This document shows, one piece after another, positions 20,285 through 29,524 of a stretch of DNA of 64,000 bases. This stretch comes from an uncultured Burkholderiales bacterium (GTDB taxonomy: Bacteria; Pseudomonadota; Gammaproteobacteria; Burkholderiales; Burkholderiaceae_C). Under the pieces are notes generated by a model that did not search any database, was not told where the DNA came from, and saw nothing but the letters and a program-made list of their open reading frames with translations. Within the stretch, counting starts at the first letter, position 1; every line of letters starts with the position of its first letter. Where the stretch lies: contig CAIJQQ010000039.1 in NCBI GenBank assembly GCA_903822825.1, positions 1-64,000 on the forward strand, read 5' to 3'. Made by a program: the position numbers and the translations under genes.

Positions 20285-20686
20285 TCAGGCAGTCAAGACA
20301 GGCAGGCTGGCCGCTTGCCAAGCTTTCATGCCGCCAGTCAGGTTTTGAACGTTTTCATAACCCAGTTTGCGGGCCACTGCTGTGGCTCGTCCCGAGCGTG
20401 CACCGCTCTGGCAAACCAAAATCAGGGGCGCCGATTTGTTTTTCGCCACTTGCGGCAGTTGGGCTTGCAGTTGGGCCAGGGGCACGTTTTTCGCACCCAG
20501 CACGTAGCCCCGCGCGAACTCATCGGGTTCGCTCACGTCCACCACAATGGCCTTGTCGCGGTTCATCAGCATCACGGCTTGAGCCAGACTCAGGCCATTG
20601 CCCTGACTGACCACAGGCCACAGCAAGGCCAAACCCGAGGTGAGAGCCACGGCCACCAACATCCAGTTGTCGAGCAAAAATTTCAC
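20285..20686 (-). CDS. Membrane-anchored rhodanese-like protein
   Basis: This 133-residue single-domain rhodanese has one N-terminal membrane helix (LLDNWMLVAVALTSGLALLW). The catalytic loop is CQSGARSGRA, with the persulfide-bearing cysteine in LVCQSG. Such proteins move sulfane sulfur; the exact partner is unknown. The GTG at 20686 is chosen because AAAGGTG lies at a proper distance and the protein then begins (V/M)KFLLDNW, the usual family start; longer in-frame extensions have no ribosome site. It heads the grxC-secB-gpsA run. Confidence 0.88.
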   Translation of the reverse strand: MKFLLDNWMLVAVALTSGLALLWPVVSQGNGLSLAQAVMLMNRDKAIVVDVSEPDEFARGYVLGAKNVPLAQLQAQLPQVAKNKSAPLILVCQSGARSGRATAVARKLGYENVQNLTGGMKAWQAASLPVLTA

Positions 20687-20796
20687 GAAACGCACCTTTA
20701 TTTCAATAAAAAAAACAGGCCACCCAAGGACCGCCATGCCTCAATTCTAAAATGCGAGGCTGGAACCCGTATTGACCCGCATCTGAAGACCTTGCC

Positions 20797-21540
20797 ATGC
20801 ACAAACTTGTCTTGATCCGCCACGGCGAATCCACCTGGAACCTCGAAAACCGTTTCACCGGTTGGACCGACGTGGACCTCACCCCCACGGGCGTGAGCCA
20901 AGCCATGTCGGCCGGCAAACTGCTCAAGGCCGAAGGCTGGGACTTTGACGTCTGCTACACCTCGGTGCTCAAGCGCGCCATTCACACCCTTTGGTACACG
21001 CTGGACGAAATGGACCGCACCTGGCTGCCGGTGGTCAAAGACTACCGCCTGAACGAGCGCCACTACGGCAGCCTGCAGGGTTTGAACAAAGGCGATATGG
21101 CCAAACAATATGGCGACGAGCAGGTGCTGGTCTGGCGCCGCAGCTACGACACGCCACCACCCGCGCTCGAAGCGACCGACCCCCGCTGTGAGCGCAGCGA
21201 CCGCCGCTACGCCCATTTGGACGCCAGCGTTGTGCCGCTGACCGAGTGCCTCAAAGACACCGTGGCCCGCGTGCTGCCCGCGTGGAACGACAGCATTGCC
21301 CCCAGCATCCGGGCGGGCAAGCGCGTGCTGCTCGCCGCGCATGGCAACTCGATCCGCGCCCTCATCAAGTACCTGGACGGCATCTCTGACAGCGACATCG
21401 TGGGCCTGAACATCCCCAACGGCATCCCGCTGGTGTACGAGCTGGATGACAACCTCCAACCGATCCGCCGCTACTACCTGGGCAACGCCGAAGCCGCAGC
21501 TGCAGCCGCCGCCGCCGTGGCCCATCAGGGCAAGGCTTGA
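20797..21540 (+). CDS. gpmA: 2,3-bisphosphoglycerate-dependent phosphoglycerate mutase
   Basis: It interconverts 3- and 2-phosphoglycerate in glycolysis and gluconeogenesis. The 247-residue protein has the phosphohistidine motif [10 protein letters not shown] (H near residue 9), [12 protein letters not shown], and the second histidine in [10 protein letters not shown]. The C-terminus ends in an alanine-rich tail ([15 protein letters not shown]). It is divergent from the rhodanese gene. Confidence 0.97.
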   Translation: MHKLVLIRHGESTWNLENRFTGWTDVDLTPTGVSQAMSAGKLLKAEGWDFDVCYTSVLKRAIHTLWYTLDEMDRTWLPVVKDYRLNERHYGSLQGLNKGDMAKQYGDEQVLVWRRSYDTPPPALEATDPRCERSDRRYAHLDASVVPLTECLKDTVARVLPAWNDSIAPSIRAGKRVLLAAHGNSIRALIKYLDGISDSDIVGLNIPNGIPLVYELDDNLQPIRRYYLGNAEAAAAAAAAVAHQGKA

Positions 21541-21553
21541 GGTGACCCTCGGC

Positions 21554-21624
21554 TGTAGGAGCCGCGCCCTCGCGGCGATGCCCAGCGCGCCACAATTGTC
21601 CTTTCGCGACGAGGGCGTTGCGCC
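21554..21624. repeat. REP-like inverted repeat pair between gpmA and the protease gene
   Basis: TGTAGGAGCCGCGCCCTCG begins at 21554, and the roughly inverted copy tcgcgacgagggcg lies at 21604-21617. The same 14 bases recur exactly at 37734-37747, there running on into gtcgctcctaca, the complement of TGTAGGAGC. This is a dispersed palindromic intergenic element of the kind called REP or BIME in other proteobacteria. It lies between the gpmA stop and the protease start and could form a stem. Confidence 0.7.
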
Positions 21625-21692
21625 CATCCGCCCGATCCCCCTGAGGAGCGGTGTATATTGAGCTGCATTGGCAATTGATAAGTTCTGACTCC

Positions 21693-23141
21693 ATGAGAAA
21701 ACAACTGAAGATCATCGGCTGGGTTGGCGTGGGTGCCCTCGCGGGCGCGCTGACCACCGTTTCGCTGCAAACCGTGGCGCGTGGCAACATGGCCCCACTC
21801 CCACTTGAAGAACTGCAGCAACTGGCCGCGGTCTTCAGCATGGTCAAGAGCGACTACGTTGAACCCGTGGATGAGAAAAAACTGATCACCGAAGCCATCT
21901 CGGGGATGGTCGCCAGCCTCGACCCCCACTCGCAGTACTTTGACAAAAAGAATTTCAAGGAGTTCTCTGAAGGCACATCCGGCAAGTTTGTTGGGGTGGG
22001 CATCGAGATCAGCCAAGAAGACGGCCTGATCAAAATCGTCTCGCCCATCGAAGGCTCGCCAGCGGACCGAGCAGGCCTCAAAACCAATGACCTGATCACC
22101 AAGATCGACGACACCGCCGTCAAAGGCTTGTCCCTGAACGAAGCGGTCAAGCGCATGCGCGGTGAACCCAACACCAAAGTCTTGCTGATGGTCTTCCGCA
22201 AAGACGAAAGCCGCACATTCCCGGTCACCATCATCCGCGAAGAAATCAAGACCCAATCGGTCAAGGCCAAAGTCATCGAACCGGGCTACGGCTGGATCCG
22301 CGTGACCCAATTTCAGGACCGCACCGTTGAAGACTTCGCCAAAAAGCTCGAAGACATGGTTCAGCAAGAAAAGCCTCTCAAAGGCTTGGTGCTGGACCTG
22401 CGCAACGACCCCGGCGGTCTGCTGGACGCAGCAGTGGCTTTGTCAGCCGCCTTCTTGCCCGAGAACGTCGCGGTGGTGTCCACCAATGGCCAGCTCGAAG
22501 AAAGCAAGTTCGTCTACAAGGCTTCCCCCCAGTTCTGGCGCCGAACCGCCAGCAACGACCCGATTGCCAAATTGACGCAGGCCACGGGCGGTGTCCTCAA
22601 GAAGGTGCCCCTGATCGTGTTGGTCAACGAAGGCTCGGCCTCGGCCAGCGAAATCGTGGCGGGTGCCCTGCAAGACCACAAACGTGCCACGCTCATGGGC
22701 AACCAGACATTTGGCAAAGGCTCGGTGCAAACCGTGCGCCAGTTGGGCCCGGACACGGCCCTGAAGATCACCACTGCCCGTTACTTCACACCCAACGGCC
22801 GCAGCATCCAGGCCAAAGGCATCGTGCCTGATGTGATGCTGGACGAAACCGCCAACGGCAACGTTTTTGCCGCTTTGCGCACGCGCGAAGCCGATCTGGA
22901 AAAGCACCTGTCCAACGGCAAAGAAGCCGAGAAAAAAGACCCTGAGCGCGAGAAGGCCCGCGAAGAAGCCCTCAAAAAGCTCGAAGAAGAATCGAAAAAA
23001 CCTGTGGCCGAGCGCCGCTTGCCCGAATTCGGCTCTGAGAAGGACTTCCAGCTTCAGCAAGCCCTCAACCAGCTCAAGGGTCAGCCGGTCAAGGTCAGCA
23101 CCACCCTGGTCGAACGCAAGGTCGAGAAGAAAGAAGACTGA
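21693..23141 (+). CDS. ctpA: C-terminal processing protease (S41 family)
   Basis: This periplasmic tail-specific protease trims or degrades proteins from their C-termini. The 482-residue protein has an N-terminal signal anchor (IIGWVGVGALAGALTTVSL), a PDZ domain (about 85-165, with GVGIEISQEDGLIKIV), and the S41 core. The catalytic Ser is in NEGSASASEIVAG and the Lys in TFGKGSVQTV. A charged Lys/Glu-rich tail follows. The ATG at 21693 (MRKQLKIIG) was chosen. The start of the ThiF-like gene is only 5 nt downstream. The paralogue (CtpA, CtpB or Prc) is not certain. Confidence 0.93.
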   Translation: MRKQLKIIGWVGVGALAGALTTVSLQTVARGNMAPLPLEELQQLAAVFSMVKSDYVEPVDEKKLITEAISGMVASLDPHSQYFDKKNFKEFSEGTSGKFVGVGIEISQEDGLIKIVSPIEGSPADRAGLKTNDLITKIDDTAVKGLSLNEAVKRMRGEPNTKVLLMVFRKDESRTFPVTIIREEIKTQSVKAKVIEPGYGWIRVTQFQDRTVEDFAKKLEDMVQQEKPLKGLVLDLRNDPGGLLDAAVALSAAFLPENVAVVSTNGQLEESKFVYKASPQFWRRTASNDPIAKLTQATGGVLKKVPLIVLVNEGSASASEIVAGALQDHKRATLMGNQTFGKGSVQTVRQLGPDTALKITTARYFTPNGRSIQAKGIVPDVMLDETANGNVFAALRTREADLEKHLSNGKEAEKKDPEREKAREEALKKLEEESKKPVAERRLPEFGSEKDFQLQQALNQLKGQPVKVSTTLVERKVEKKED

Positions 23142-23146
23142 AGTCC

Positions 23147-23905
23147 ATGGACGACGCCCAGCTGCTGCGTTACTCGCGGCACATTTTGCTCAATGAGCTG
23201 GGCATCGAGGGACAGGAAAGATTGCTCGCCTCGCATGCGCTGGTCATTGGCGCCGGCGGTCTGGGCTCACCCGCCAGCCTGTATTTAGGCAGTGCAGGCG
23301 TGGGGCGCATCACCGTGGTGGACGACGACATGGTCGACACCACCAACTTGCAGCGCCAAATTGCCCACACCCTGGGCCGGGTGGGCCAGTTCAAAGCCGA
23401 TTCGGTGCGCACGGCGATTGCCCAAATCAACCCTGATGTGCGTGTGACACCGGTCACCGAGCGCGCCAATGCGGCTTTGCTTGACACCTTGGTGGCCCAG
23501 GCCGATGTGGTGCTCGACTGCTGCGACAACTTTGAAACCCGCCAAGCCGTGAACCTCGCCTGCGTGAAGCACCGCAAGCCGCTGGTGTCAGGTGCGGCCA
23601 TCCGCATGGACGGGCAAGTCTCGGTGTTTGACATCACCCAGGCTGAGGCCCCTTGTTACGCCTGCATCTTCCCGCCCGAGCAAGCCCCCGAAGAAACCCG
23701 GTGCGCCACGATGGGCGTGTTTGCGCCCTTGGTGGGCATCATTGGCACAGTGCAAGCGGCCGAAGCCCTCAAAATACTGAGCGGCATGGGCAGCTACATG
23801 ACCGGACGTTTGCTCATGCTCGACGGGCGTGAGCTGTCATGGACCGACATCCGCGTGGGCCGCCATGCCGACTGCCCGGTGTGCGCTGCGCACCGCACAG
23901 TCTGA
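23147..23905 (+). CDS. ThiF/MoeB/HesA family adenylyltransferase
   Basis: This E1-like enzyme adenylates the C-terminus of a small sulfur carrier (ThiS or MoaD) in thiamine or molybdopterin synthesis. The 252-residue protein has the Rossmann motif GAGGLGSPASLYLGSAGVG, the arginine-finger region TNLQRQIAH, two zinc pairs (CYAC and CPVC), and the RCATMGVFAP cysteine. ThiF and MoeB cannot be separated on sequence alone; in this family one enzyme may serve both. It is cotranscribed with the protease and converges on the nuclease gene with an 8-nt gap. Confidence 0.92.
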   Translation: MDDAQLLRYSRHILLNELGIEGQERLLASHALVIGAGGLGSPASLYLGSAGVGRITVVDDDMVDTTNLQRQIAHTLGRVGQFKADSVRTAIAQINPDVRVTPVTERANAALLDTLVAQADVVLDCCDNFETRQAVNLACVKHRKPLVSGAAIRMDGQVSVFDITQAEAPCYACIFPPEQAPEETRCATMGVFAPLVGIIGTVQAAEALKILSGMGSYMTGRLLMLDGRELSWTDIRVGRHADCPVCAAHRTV

Positions 23906-23913
23906 ACCAGCCA

Positions 23914-24408
23914 TCAGCCCCCGTGACAACTGCCATGAAACTGCCTGAACACGGGCGGTGACATCGCGGTTTCTTTGGCTGCAAACAAACCCCACAGGTT
24001 TTGTTTTGCCTGCCGCTGCAAGCGGGCATAGGGGCCTTTGCCCGTCTTGAATCGGTAAGCCCATGCCATGCCCGTGCGCACCATCTCAGCGCCCAGGTCC
24101 AGCTCGCCGCGCGAGACGCGGGCCACCTGACGGCCATACACGTCTTCGGCCACCACATCGACCTCCACACGCTGGCGCAGGGCAAGCGCCATCATGGCCT
24201 CGCGCGCCGCCTCGCCGCCGGGCTGGCAGCTCTCGGGCGCATCGATGTCCTTGATGCGCACCTTGATCGGCTCGTGTTGGTTGTCCAGCACCACCAGCAA
24301 GGTGTCGCCGTCCATGACCCAGCTGACCCAGCCGGGGCGCACTTCGGCACTGGCCAAGCTTGCCGCAAGGAACAACCCCATCGAAGCGAGTCGCTTGAAT
24401 AAAATCAT
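23914..24408 (-). CDS. Secreted thermonuclease-like (SNase) protein
   Basis: The 164-residue protein starts with a signal peptide (MILFKRLASMGLFLAASLASA) followed by an SNase fold. The calcium and catalytic elements VMDGDTLLV, RIKDIDAPE and EDVYGRQVARV match staphylococcal nuclease-like proteins, which cut DNA and RNA. It is probably exported to the periplasm or medium. Its ATG overlaps the stop of the MarR gene (ATGA), so it is translated from the same transcript. Coupling a nuclease to a MarR regulator is unusual. Confidence 0.88.
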   Translation of the reverse strand: MILFKRLASMGLFLAASLASAEVRPGWVSWVMDGDTLLVVLDNQHEPIKVRIKDIDAPESCQPGGEAAREAMMALALRQRVEVDVVAEDVYGRQVARVSRGELDLGAEMVRTGMAWAYRFKTGKGPYARLQRQAKQNLWGLFAAKETAMSPPVFRQFHGSCHGG

Positions 24409-24953
24409 TCTGGTGTTGAAGGTGTGCGACCCAAATGGCGGTTGGCCTTGGGCAAAACCAAATCCCATTGCCCTTGCATGGTGCTGGCTTGCTGTCGCAA
24501 ACGCTCCAGCACATCGTCAAAAACCGCCGCCTCCTCAGCCGAGAGCACAGACACCAACTGCGCGTTGATGGCCTGCACCTGTGGCATCAGCACCTCGTAA
24601 AGCTGGCGACCCGATGGTGTGAGACTCACCCAGGCACTGCGTCGGTCATGCGGCAAGGTCACGCGCTCGATGAGCCCCTTGTTCACAAGGGCAGTGAGCG
24701 CGCGCGATGTGCGGGCGCGGTCACGCCGCATCCGGTCCGCGAGCTCCGAGGGCAGCAGGCCTTGGTGGCCATACAGCTGGGCCACCACGCCCCATTCGCG
24801 CCGCGTCACCCCGTGGCTGCCTTCGCACAAACGCACCACCATGGCGCCCGCTGCCGCCGACAGCTGGCTCAGGCGATAAAGCAACAGGTCATCGATGGTG
24901 GCCAAGCGTTGAGATGGACTTTGGGGCATTCGTTTAAAAACCAAAAAATCCAT
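24405..24953 (-). CDS. MarR family transcriptional regulator
   Basis: This 182-residue winged-helix regulator has the recognition region GLLPSELADRMRRDRARTSRALTALVNKGLIERV and the wing PHDRRSAWVSLTPSGR. MarR proteins usually repress divergent catabolic or efflux operons and release DNA on binding an aromatic ligand. Here the divergent neighbour is the Bug/Rieske/SDR operon, and a perfect palindrome lies between them. Starts at 24953 (MDFLVF) and 24929 (MPQSPSQRL) are both possible; 24953 is used. The upstream open frame to 25268 overlaps the promoter and is rejected. Confidence 0.88.
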   Translation of the reverse strand: MDFLVFKRMPQSPSQRLATIDDLLLYRLSQLSAAAGAMVVRLCEGSHGVTRREWGVVAQLYGHQGLLPSELADRMRRDRARTSRALTALVNKGLIERVTLPHDRRSAWVSLTPSGRQLYEVLMPQVQAINAQLVSVLSAEEAAVFDDVLERLRQQASTMQGQWDLVLPKANRHLGRTPSTPE

Positions 24954-25015
24954 TTTGCCATCGGGGCGGGATTTCACGCGCAAGAAGCCCAATTCATCCA
25001 AGGGAAAACACCATG

Positions 25016-25038
25016 CTTGATTGATTTGATCAATCAAG
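25016..25038. promoter_or_regulatory. Palindromic operator, probable MarR site
   Basis: The left arm cttgattgat (25016-25025) and the right arm atcaatcaag (25029-25038) are exact reverse complements with a 3-nt centre. A symmetric site of about 20-23 bp fits a MarR dimer. It lies between the MarR gene and the divergent operon and overlaps the likely promoter at 25026-25055. Confidence 0.7.
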
Positions 25039-25055
25039 CCAGCCGGCTTTACATT
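25026..25055 (+). promoter_or_regulatory. Putative sigma-70 promoter of the catabolic operon
   Basis: A TTGATC -35-like hexamer (25026-25031) and a TACATT -10-like hexamer (25050-25055) are spaced by 18 bp. The -35 lies within the palindrome, so a bound repressor would block the polymerase. Start site not determined. Confidence 0.45.
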
Positions 25056-25119
25056 CTTCCGATGTCCAGCCATTGTCCAGTCGGGATGCGGCTGAATTCT
25101 TGCCTTCATGGAGTCCCTC

Positions 25120-26082
25120 ATGTTCAAACGTCGCAATTTGCTGGCCACTGCCGCACTGGTGCTGGCGGCCTCGGCCGTACAAGCCCAATCTGACCGTCCC
25201 ATCCGCCTGATGGTGGGCTTCCCTGCGGGCGGCTCGATCGACACGGTGGCCCGCGTGCTGGCCGACAAGATGAAAGACGATTTGCGTCAACCCGTGCTGG
25301 TGGAGAACAAACCCGGCGCAGGCGGGCGACTCGCCGCCGAGCTGCTCAAAAACGCCGCCCCCGACAGCGGCACCTACATGATCACCCCAGTGGTCGTGCC
25401 CGTGCTGGCTCCGCTGGTGTTCAACAAACTCAACTACAACCCACTGACAGACTTCACACCTGTCAGCCATGTCTGCAACTTCGGTTTTGGACTGTCCGTG
25501 AAGGCCGATCACCCGGCCAAAAACATTCCCGAGCTGATCACCTGGTTCAAGAACAACCCGCAAAAAGCCAGCTTCGGCTCTCCCGCTGCGGGCAGCCTGC
25601 CGCACTTTTTTGGTCTGCTGCTGGGCCGAGAAGCCAAAGTGGACATGGTCCACGTGGCCTACAACGGCGGGGCCCCACTGCAAACCGCGGTCATTGGCGA
25701 CCAGGTGCCTGCGGGCATCGACGTGGTGCTGGAATGGCTGCAAAACCACAAGGCGGGCAAAGTCCGGGTGATCGCCACCTCGGGCACCGCGCGCAGCCGT
25801 GCGCTGCCTGACGTCCCCACCTTCCGCGAGCAGGGCTATCCCAATATTGTGGGGGGCGGCTGGTTTGCGGTTTACGCCCCAGCCAAAGCGCCTGCATCGG
25901 AAGTTGAGCGCGTCAACAAGGCCATCAACAAAGCCCTGGCCATGACCGATGTGAACGAGAAGTTCCTGAGTCTGGGCCTGGAAGCAGGCGGTGGCTCACC
26001 CGCAGACCTGGTCAAACTGATGGAAGCCGACACCCAGCGCTGGGGCCCCATCGTCAAGGCGTCCGGCTTCAAGGCTGACTGA
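25120..26082 (+). CDS. Bug/TctC family periplasmic solute-binding protein
   Basis: This 320-residue extracytoplasmic binding protein of the tripartite tricarboxylate type binds small carboxylates or aromatic acids. It has a signal peptide (FKRRNLLATAALVLAASAVQAQ) and the family motifs RLMVGFPAGGSIDTVARVLA and VENKPGAGGRLAAELL. The ATG at 25120 follows GGAGTCCC; an in-frame ATG at 25108 would overlap that site. No TctA or TctB membrane genes are nearby, as is common for orphan Bug proteins. It heads an operon with a Rieske oxygenase, so it probably captures the same substrate. Confidence 0.92.
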   Translation: MFKRRNLLATAALVLAASAVQAQSDRPIRLMVGFPAGGSIDTVARVLADKMKDDLRQPVLVENKPGAGGRLAAELLKNAAPDSGTYMITPVVVPVLAPLVFNKLNYNPLTDFTPVSHVCNFGFGLSVKADHPAKNIPELITWFKNNPQKASFGSPAAGSLPHFFGLLLGREAKVDMVHVAYNGGAPLQTAVIGDQVPAGIDVVLEWLQNHKAGKVRVIATSGTARSRALPDVPTFREQGYPNIVGGGWFAVYAPAKAPASEVERVNKAINKALAMTDVNEKFLSLGLEAGGGSPADLVKLMEADTQRWGPIVKASGFKAD

Positions 26083-26109
26083 GTTTCCACCTTTGTGCAT
26101 GCGCCGCAA

Positions 26110-26131
26110 CTGTGAGATTCGACCCTCACAG
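26110..26131 (+). promoter_or_regulatory. Hairpin after the Bug protein gene
   Basis: CTGTGAG (26110-26116) pairs exactly with ctcacag (26125-26131) over an 8-nt loop; a ctttttc tract follows a few bases later. It lies 27 nt after the binding-protein stop and before the oxygenase gene. Such hairpins often give the binding protein higher expression than downstream genes. Confidence 0.45.
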
Positions 26132-26156
26132 ACGGGCCTCCTTTTTCAGAAACACC

Positions 26157-27230
26157 ATGCAGACCTCCAATTACCTCAGCCAGGACTTCATCTTTGAGAG
26201 CTGGTACGTGGCCGCCTGGGACCACGAAGTCAGCACTGGACAGATGCTGGCCCGCACACTGCTGGGCCAGCCCGTTTTGCTGTACCGCGACACACAAGGC
26301 CAGGTTGTCGCATTGGCCGACAAGTGCTGCCACCGTGCCGCGCCCCTGTCGCACGGACGCCAAGAATGCGACGCCGTGCGGTGCATGTACCACGGCATGA
26401 AGTTCGACCGCTCGGGAAGATGCATCGACATTCCGGGGCAAGACCAAATCCCGGCCAAAGCCTGCGTGCGCAGTTACCCGGTGGTCGAGAAAGACCGGTT
26501 CATCTGGATATGGATGGGCCAGCCACAGAATGCCGCCCCCGCCGCGATCCTGGACTTTTTCTGGCACGATCACGCCGACTGGCGCATGAAGCCCGGTTAC
26601 ATCCACTACCAGGCGCACTATCAGCTGGTGGTGGACAACCTGCTGGACTTCTCGCACCTGTCGTTTGTGCATCCGACCACGCTGGGCACGGCCTCCAATG
26701 CGCAAGTGAGTGCACAGGTTGATCGCACCGAAGACGGCGGCCTGCGCATCACCCGCTGGTACATCAACGACGAGATGTCGCCCAACCACAAACGGGTGGC
26801 TCAGTTCCAAGGCCCGGTGGACCGCTGGCAAATTTACCAGTGGCATGCACCTGCCTTCTTGCGCATGGACGCGGGCTCTGCCCCCACCGGCACAGGCGCA
26901 CCCGAGGGCCGCATCGACCCTTGCGCCATGAAATTCCGCCACACTTCGGTGCAGACGCCCGAGACGCTGGGCACCACGCATTACTTCTTTTGCCAGGCGC
27001 GCAACTTTGCACTGGACAACGAAGCCATGACCGAAGCCATCTTCCAGGACGTTTGCACCGCCTTTGGCGAAGACCGCGACATCATCGAGGGGCAGCAAAA
27101 AATCCTGAACACGGACCCGAACTTTCACCCCGTGGCCACCGCCCACGACATGGGCCTGAACCAGGCCCGCTTCATCATCAACCGCCGCTTGCAGAACGAA
27201 CAGGCCGCACCGACAGGCACACCCACATGA
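26157..27230 (+). CDS. Rieske non-heme iron oxygenase, VanA-like
   Basis: This is the terminal oxygenase component of an aromatic-ring-hydroxylating or O-demethylating system. In the 357-residue protein the Rieske centre is C57-x-H59 and C76-x-x-H79, and the mononuclear iron motif is N161-x2-D164-x2-H167-x4-H172 (NLLDFSHLSFVH). Size and layout resemble vanillate O-demethylase (VanA) and related single-subunit oxygenases. No ferredoxin or FMN reductase gene (VanB type) lies nearby, so electrons must come from elsewhere. Its stop overlaps the SDR ATG by four bases. The substrate is unknown. Confidence 0.9.
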   Translation: MQTSNYLSQDFIFESWYVAAWDHEVSTGQMLARTLLGQPVLLYRDTQGQVVALADKCCHRAAPLSHGRQECDAVRCMYHGMKFDRSGRCIDIPGQDQIPAKACVRSYPVVEKDRFIWIWMGQPQNAAPAAILDFFWHDHADWRMKPGYIHYQAHYQLVVDNLLDFSHLSFVHPTTLGTASNAQVSAQVDRTEDGGLRITRWYINDEMSPNHKRVAQFQGPVDRWQIYQWHAPAFLRMDAGSAPTGTGAPEGRIDPCAMKFRHTSVQTPETLGTTHYFFCQARNFALDNEAMTEAIFQDVCTAFGEDRDIIEGQQKILNTDPNFHPVATAHDMGLNQARFIINRRLQNEQAAPTGTPT

Positions 27231-28000
27231 GCACCCAACCATCTGCCCGACTGCAAGGCAAAACAGCCATCATCACGGGCGCGGCCAGCGGCTTCGGCCG
27301 TTCGACCGCCATGAGCTTCGCACGCGAGGGCGCACAAGTGGTGGTCGCCGATCTGCAGGCCGAAGCAGGCCAGGCGCTGGTCAGCGAACTGCAGCTGCAA
27401 GGTCACCCCGCTTTGTTCGTGCAGTGCGATGTCTCCCGCGAAGACAGTGTGCGTGCGCTGGTGCGGGCCACGGTCGCGGCCTTTGGCAAGCTCGACGTGC
27501 TGGTCAACAACGCAGGCACCACCCACCGCAACAAACCCGCGCTGGACGTCACCAGCGAAGAGTTCGACCGCATGTTCGCGGTCAACGTCAAAAGCCTCTA
27601 CTGGATGACCCAGGCTGCCGTGCCGCACCTGAAGGCCGCGAAGGGCAATATGGTCAATGTGGCCTCCACCACAGGCGTGCGCCCAGGCCCAGGCCTGACC
27701 TGGTACAGCGCCAGCAAAGCCGCCATGATCAACCTCACCAAAGGCCTGGGTCTGGAGCTGGCGCGTGACCAAGTCCGTGTCAACGCCGTGTGCCCCATGA
27801 TTGGCGAGACCGCCATGCTCGAGCAGTTCATGGGCATGCCCGACACCCCCGACAACCGCCAACGCTTTCTGGCCCGCATCCCGCTGGGCCGATTCACCCG
27901 CCCCGAAGACGTGGCCGAAGCCGTGGTCTACCTGGCCAGCGATGCCGCCAGCTTTCTCACAGGCGTCTGCCTCGATGTGGACGGCGGGCGTAACATCTGA
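27227..28000 (+). CDS. SDR family oxidoreductase
   Basis: This 257-residue short-chain dehydrogenase/reductase has the cofactor loop TGAASGFG (17-24), an aspartate in VVADL that favours NAD, the NNAG motif, and the catalytic S147, Y160 and K164 (YSASK). It probably oxidises an alcohol made by the upstream oxygenase or a dihydrodiol. It is coupled to the Rieske gene by an ATGA overlap, and the aldehyde dehydrogenase follows after 35 nt. The order alcohol to aldehyde to acid is suggested by context. Confidence 0.92.
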   Translation: MSTQPSARLQGKTAIITGAASGFGRSTAMSFAREGAQVVVADLQAEAGQALVSELQLQGHPALFVQCDVSREDSVRALVRATVAAFGKLDVLVNNAGTTHRNKPALDVTSEEFDRMFAVNVKSLYWMTQAAVPHLKAAKGNMVNVASTTGVRPGPGLTWYSASKAAMINLTKGLGLELARDQVRVNAVCPMIGETAMLEQFMGMPDTPDNRQRFLARIPLGRFTRPEDVAEAVVYLASDAASFLTGVCLDVDGGRNI

Positions 28001-28035
28001 GCCCCATCCCCGACTTTGACTTGAAAGCCCAAACG

Positions 28036-29469
28036 ATGTACCCCAATACCCAACTGTTCATTGATGGCCAATGGTGCGACGCCGCCGATGGCCGCACGCT
28101 GCCTGTTTTCAACCCCGCCACAGTCCTGGAAATTGGCCGCTTGGCCCATGCAGGCATGGCCGACCTGGACCGGGCACTGGCCGCCGCCCAGCGCGGCTTT
28201 GAACTTTGGCGCAAAGTGCCTGCCGCCGAACGCGCCACCATCATGCGCCGCGCGGGTGCCTTGATGCGTGAACGCGCCGAAGCCATTGGCCAGGTGCTGA
28301 CGCTCGAACAAGGCAAGCCACTGGCCGAAGCCAAGGCCGAGGCGGCCATGTCGGCCGAAATCATCGAATGGTTTGCCGAAGAAGGCCGCCGCGTGTATGG
28401 CCGCATCGTGCCCGCCCGAAACCTGGCCGGGCAGCAAATGGTGCTCAAAGAGCCCGTGGGCCCGGTGGCGGCATTCACCCCCTGGAACTTCCCGATCAAC
28501 CAGGCCGTGCGCAAAATTTCTGCCGCTTTGGCCACGGGCTGCTCGATCATCGTCAAAGCGCCCGAGGAAACCCCAGCCGCCCCTGCGGCGCTGATCCAGG
28601 CTTTTGTAGACGCAGGCGTGCCCGCAGGCGTGATCGGTCTGGTCTATGGCACGCCTTCTGAAATCTCTCAATACCTGATCCCTCACCCGATCATCCGCAA
28701 AATCACCTTCACAGGCTCGACCCCCGTGGGCAAACAACTGGCCGCACTGGCAGGACTGCACATGAAACGCGCCACCATGGAGCTGGGTGGCCATGCCCCG
28801 GTCATCGTGTGCGAAGACGCCGACGTGGAGCTGGCCGTCAAGGCCGCAGGCGCGGCCAAGTTCCGCAACGCGGGTCAGGTGTGCGTTTCGCCCACCCGCT
28901 TTCTGGTGCACGAGTCGATTCAAGACGCCTTCGTCGAAGCCTTTGCCGCCTATGCCAAAAGCCTCAAAGTGGGCGACGGCCTGCAAGTGGGCATGCAGAT
29001 GGGGCCACTGGCCAACGACCGCCGCCTGGACGCCATGCTGCAGCTCACGCAAGACGCGGTGGCCAAAGGCGCCAAGATTGCCACGGGCGGTGAGCGCATC
29101 GGCACCCAAGGCCACTTCTTTGCGCCCACGGTGCTCACGCATGTGTCACTCGACGCTCATGTGGTGAACCAAGAGCCCTTTGGCCCCATGGCGGCCGTGC
29201 GCAGTTTCACCCGGCTCGAAGACGCGATCGCAGAAGCCAACCGCCTGCCCTACGGCCTGGCCGGTTACGGCTTCACCCGTTCGCTGAAAAACGCGCACCT
29301 GCTCAGCCAAGAGCTGCAAGTGGGCCTGCTGTGGATCAACCAGTCCGCGCTGGCCTGGCCCGAAATGCCATTTGGCGGCGTCAAAGACTCGGGCTACGGC
29401 TCCGAAGGCGGCCCCGAGGCGCTGGAGGCCTACCTGGCCACCAAGTCTGTGTCCATCATCAACCTGTGA
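28036..29469 (+). CDS. NAD(P)-dependent aldehyde dehydrogenase (succinate-semialdehyde-like)
   Basis: The 477-residue ALDH superfamily enzyme has N151 in FTPWNFP, the general base E249 in MELGGHAP and the nucleophile C283 in [12 protein letters not shown]. The [12 protein letters not shown] segment resembles succinate-semialdehyde or related semialdehyde dehydrogenases. The ATG at 28036 ([13 protein letters not shown]) is preferred to an in-frame TTG at 28021. In this operon it should oxidise an aldehyde produced from the oxygenase/SDR substrate. Confidence 0.92.
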   Translation: MYPNTQLFIDGQWCDAADGRTLPVFNPATVLEIGRLAHAGMADLDRALAAAQRGFELWRKVPAAERATIMRRAGALMRERAEAIGQVLTLEQGKPLAEAKAEAAMSAEIIEWFAEEGRRVYGRIVPARNLAGQQMVLKEPVGPVAAFTPWNFPINQAVRKISAALATGCSIIVKAPEETPAAPAALIQAFVDAGVPAGVIGLVYGTPSEISQYLIPHPIIRKITFTGSTPVGKQLAALAGLHMKRATMELGGHAPVIVCEDADVELAVKAAGAAKFRNAGQVCVSPTRFLVHESIQDAFVEAFAAYAKSLKVGDGLQVGMQMGPLANDRRLDAMLQLTQDAVAKGAKIATGGERIGTQGHFFAPTVLTHVSLDAHVVNQEPFGPMAAVRSFTRLEDAIAEANRLPYGLAGYGFTRSLKNAHLLSQELQVGLLWINQSALAWPEMPFGGVKDSGYGSEGGPEALEAYLATKSVSIINL

Positions 29470-29524
29470 ACCCTGCATCCTCTACTGCCGCTGCAGCCGA
29501 GGAATTTTTTTTAATCTGAAAAAC

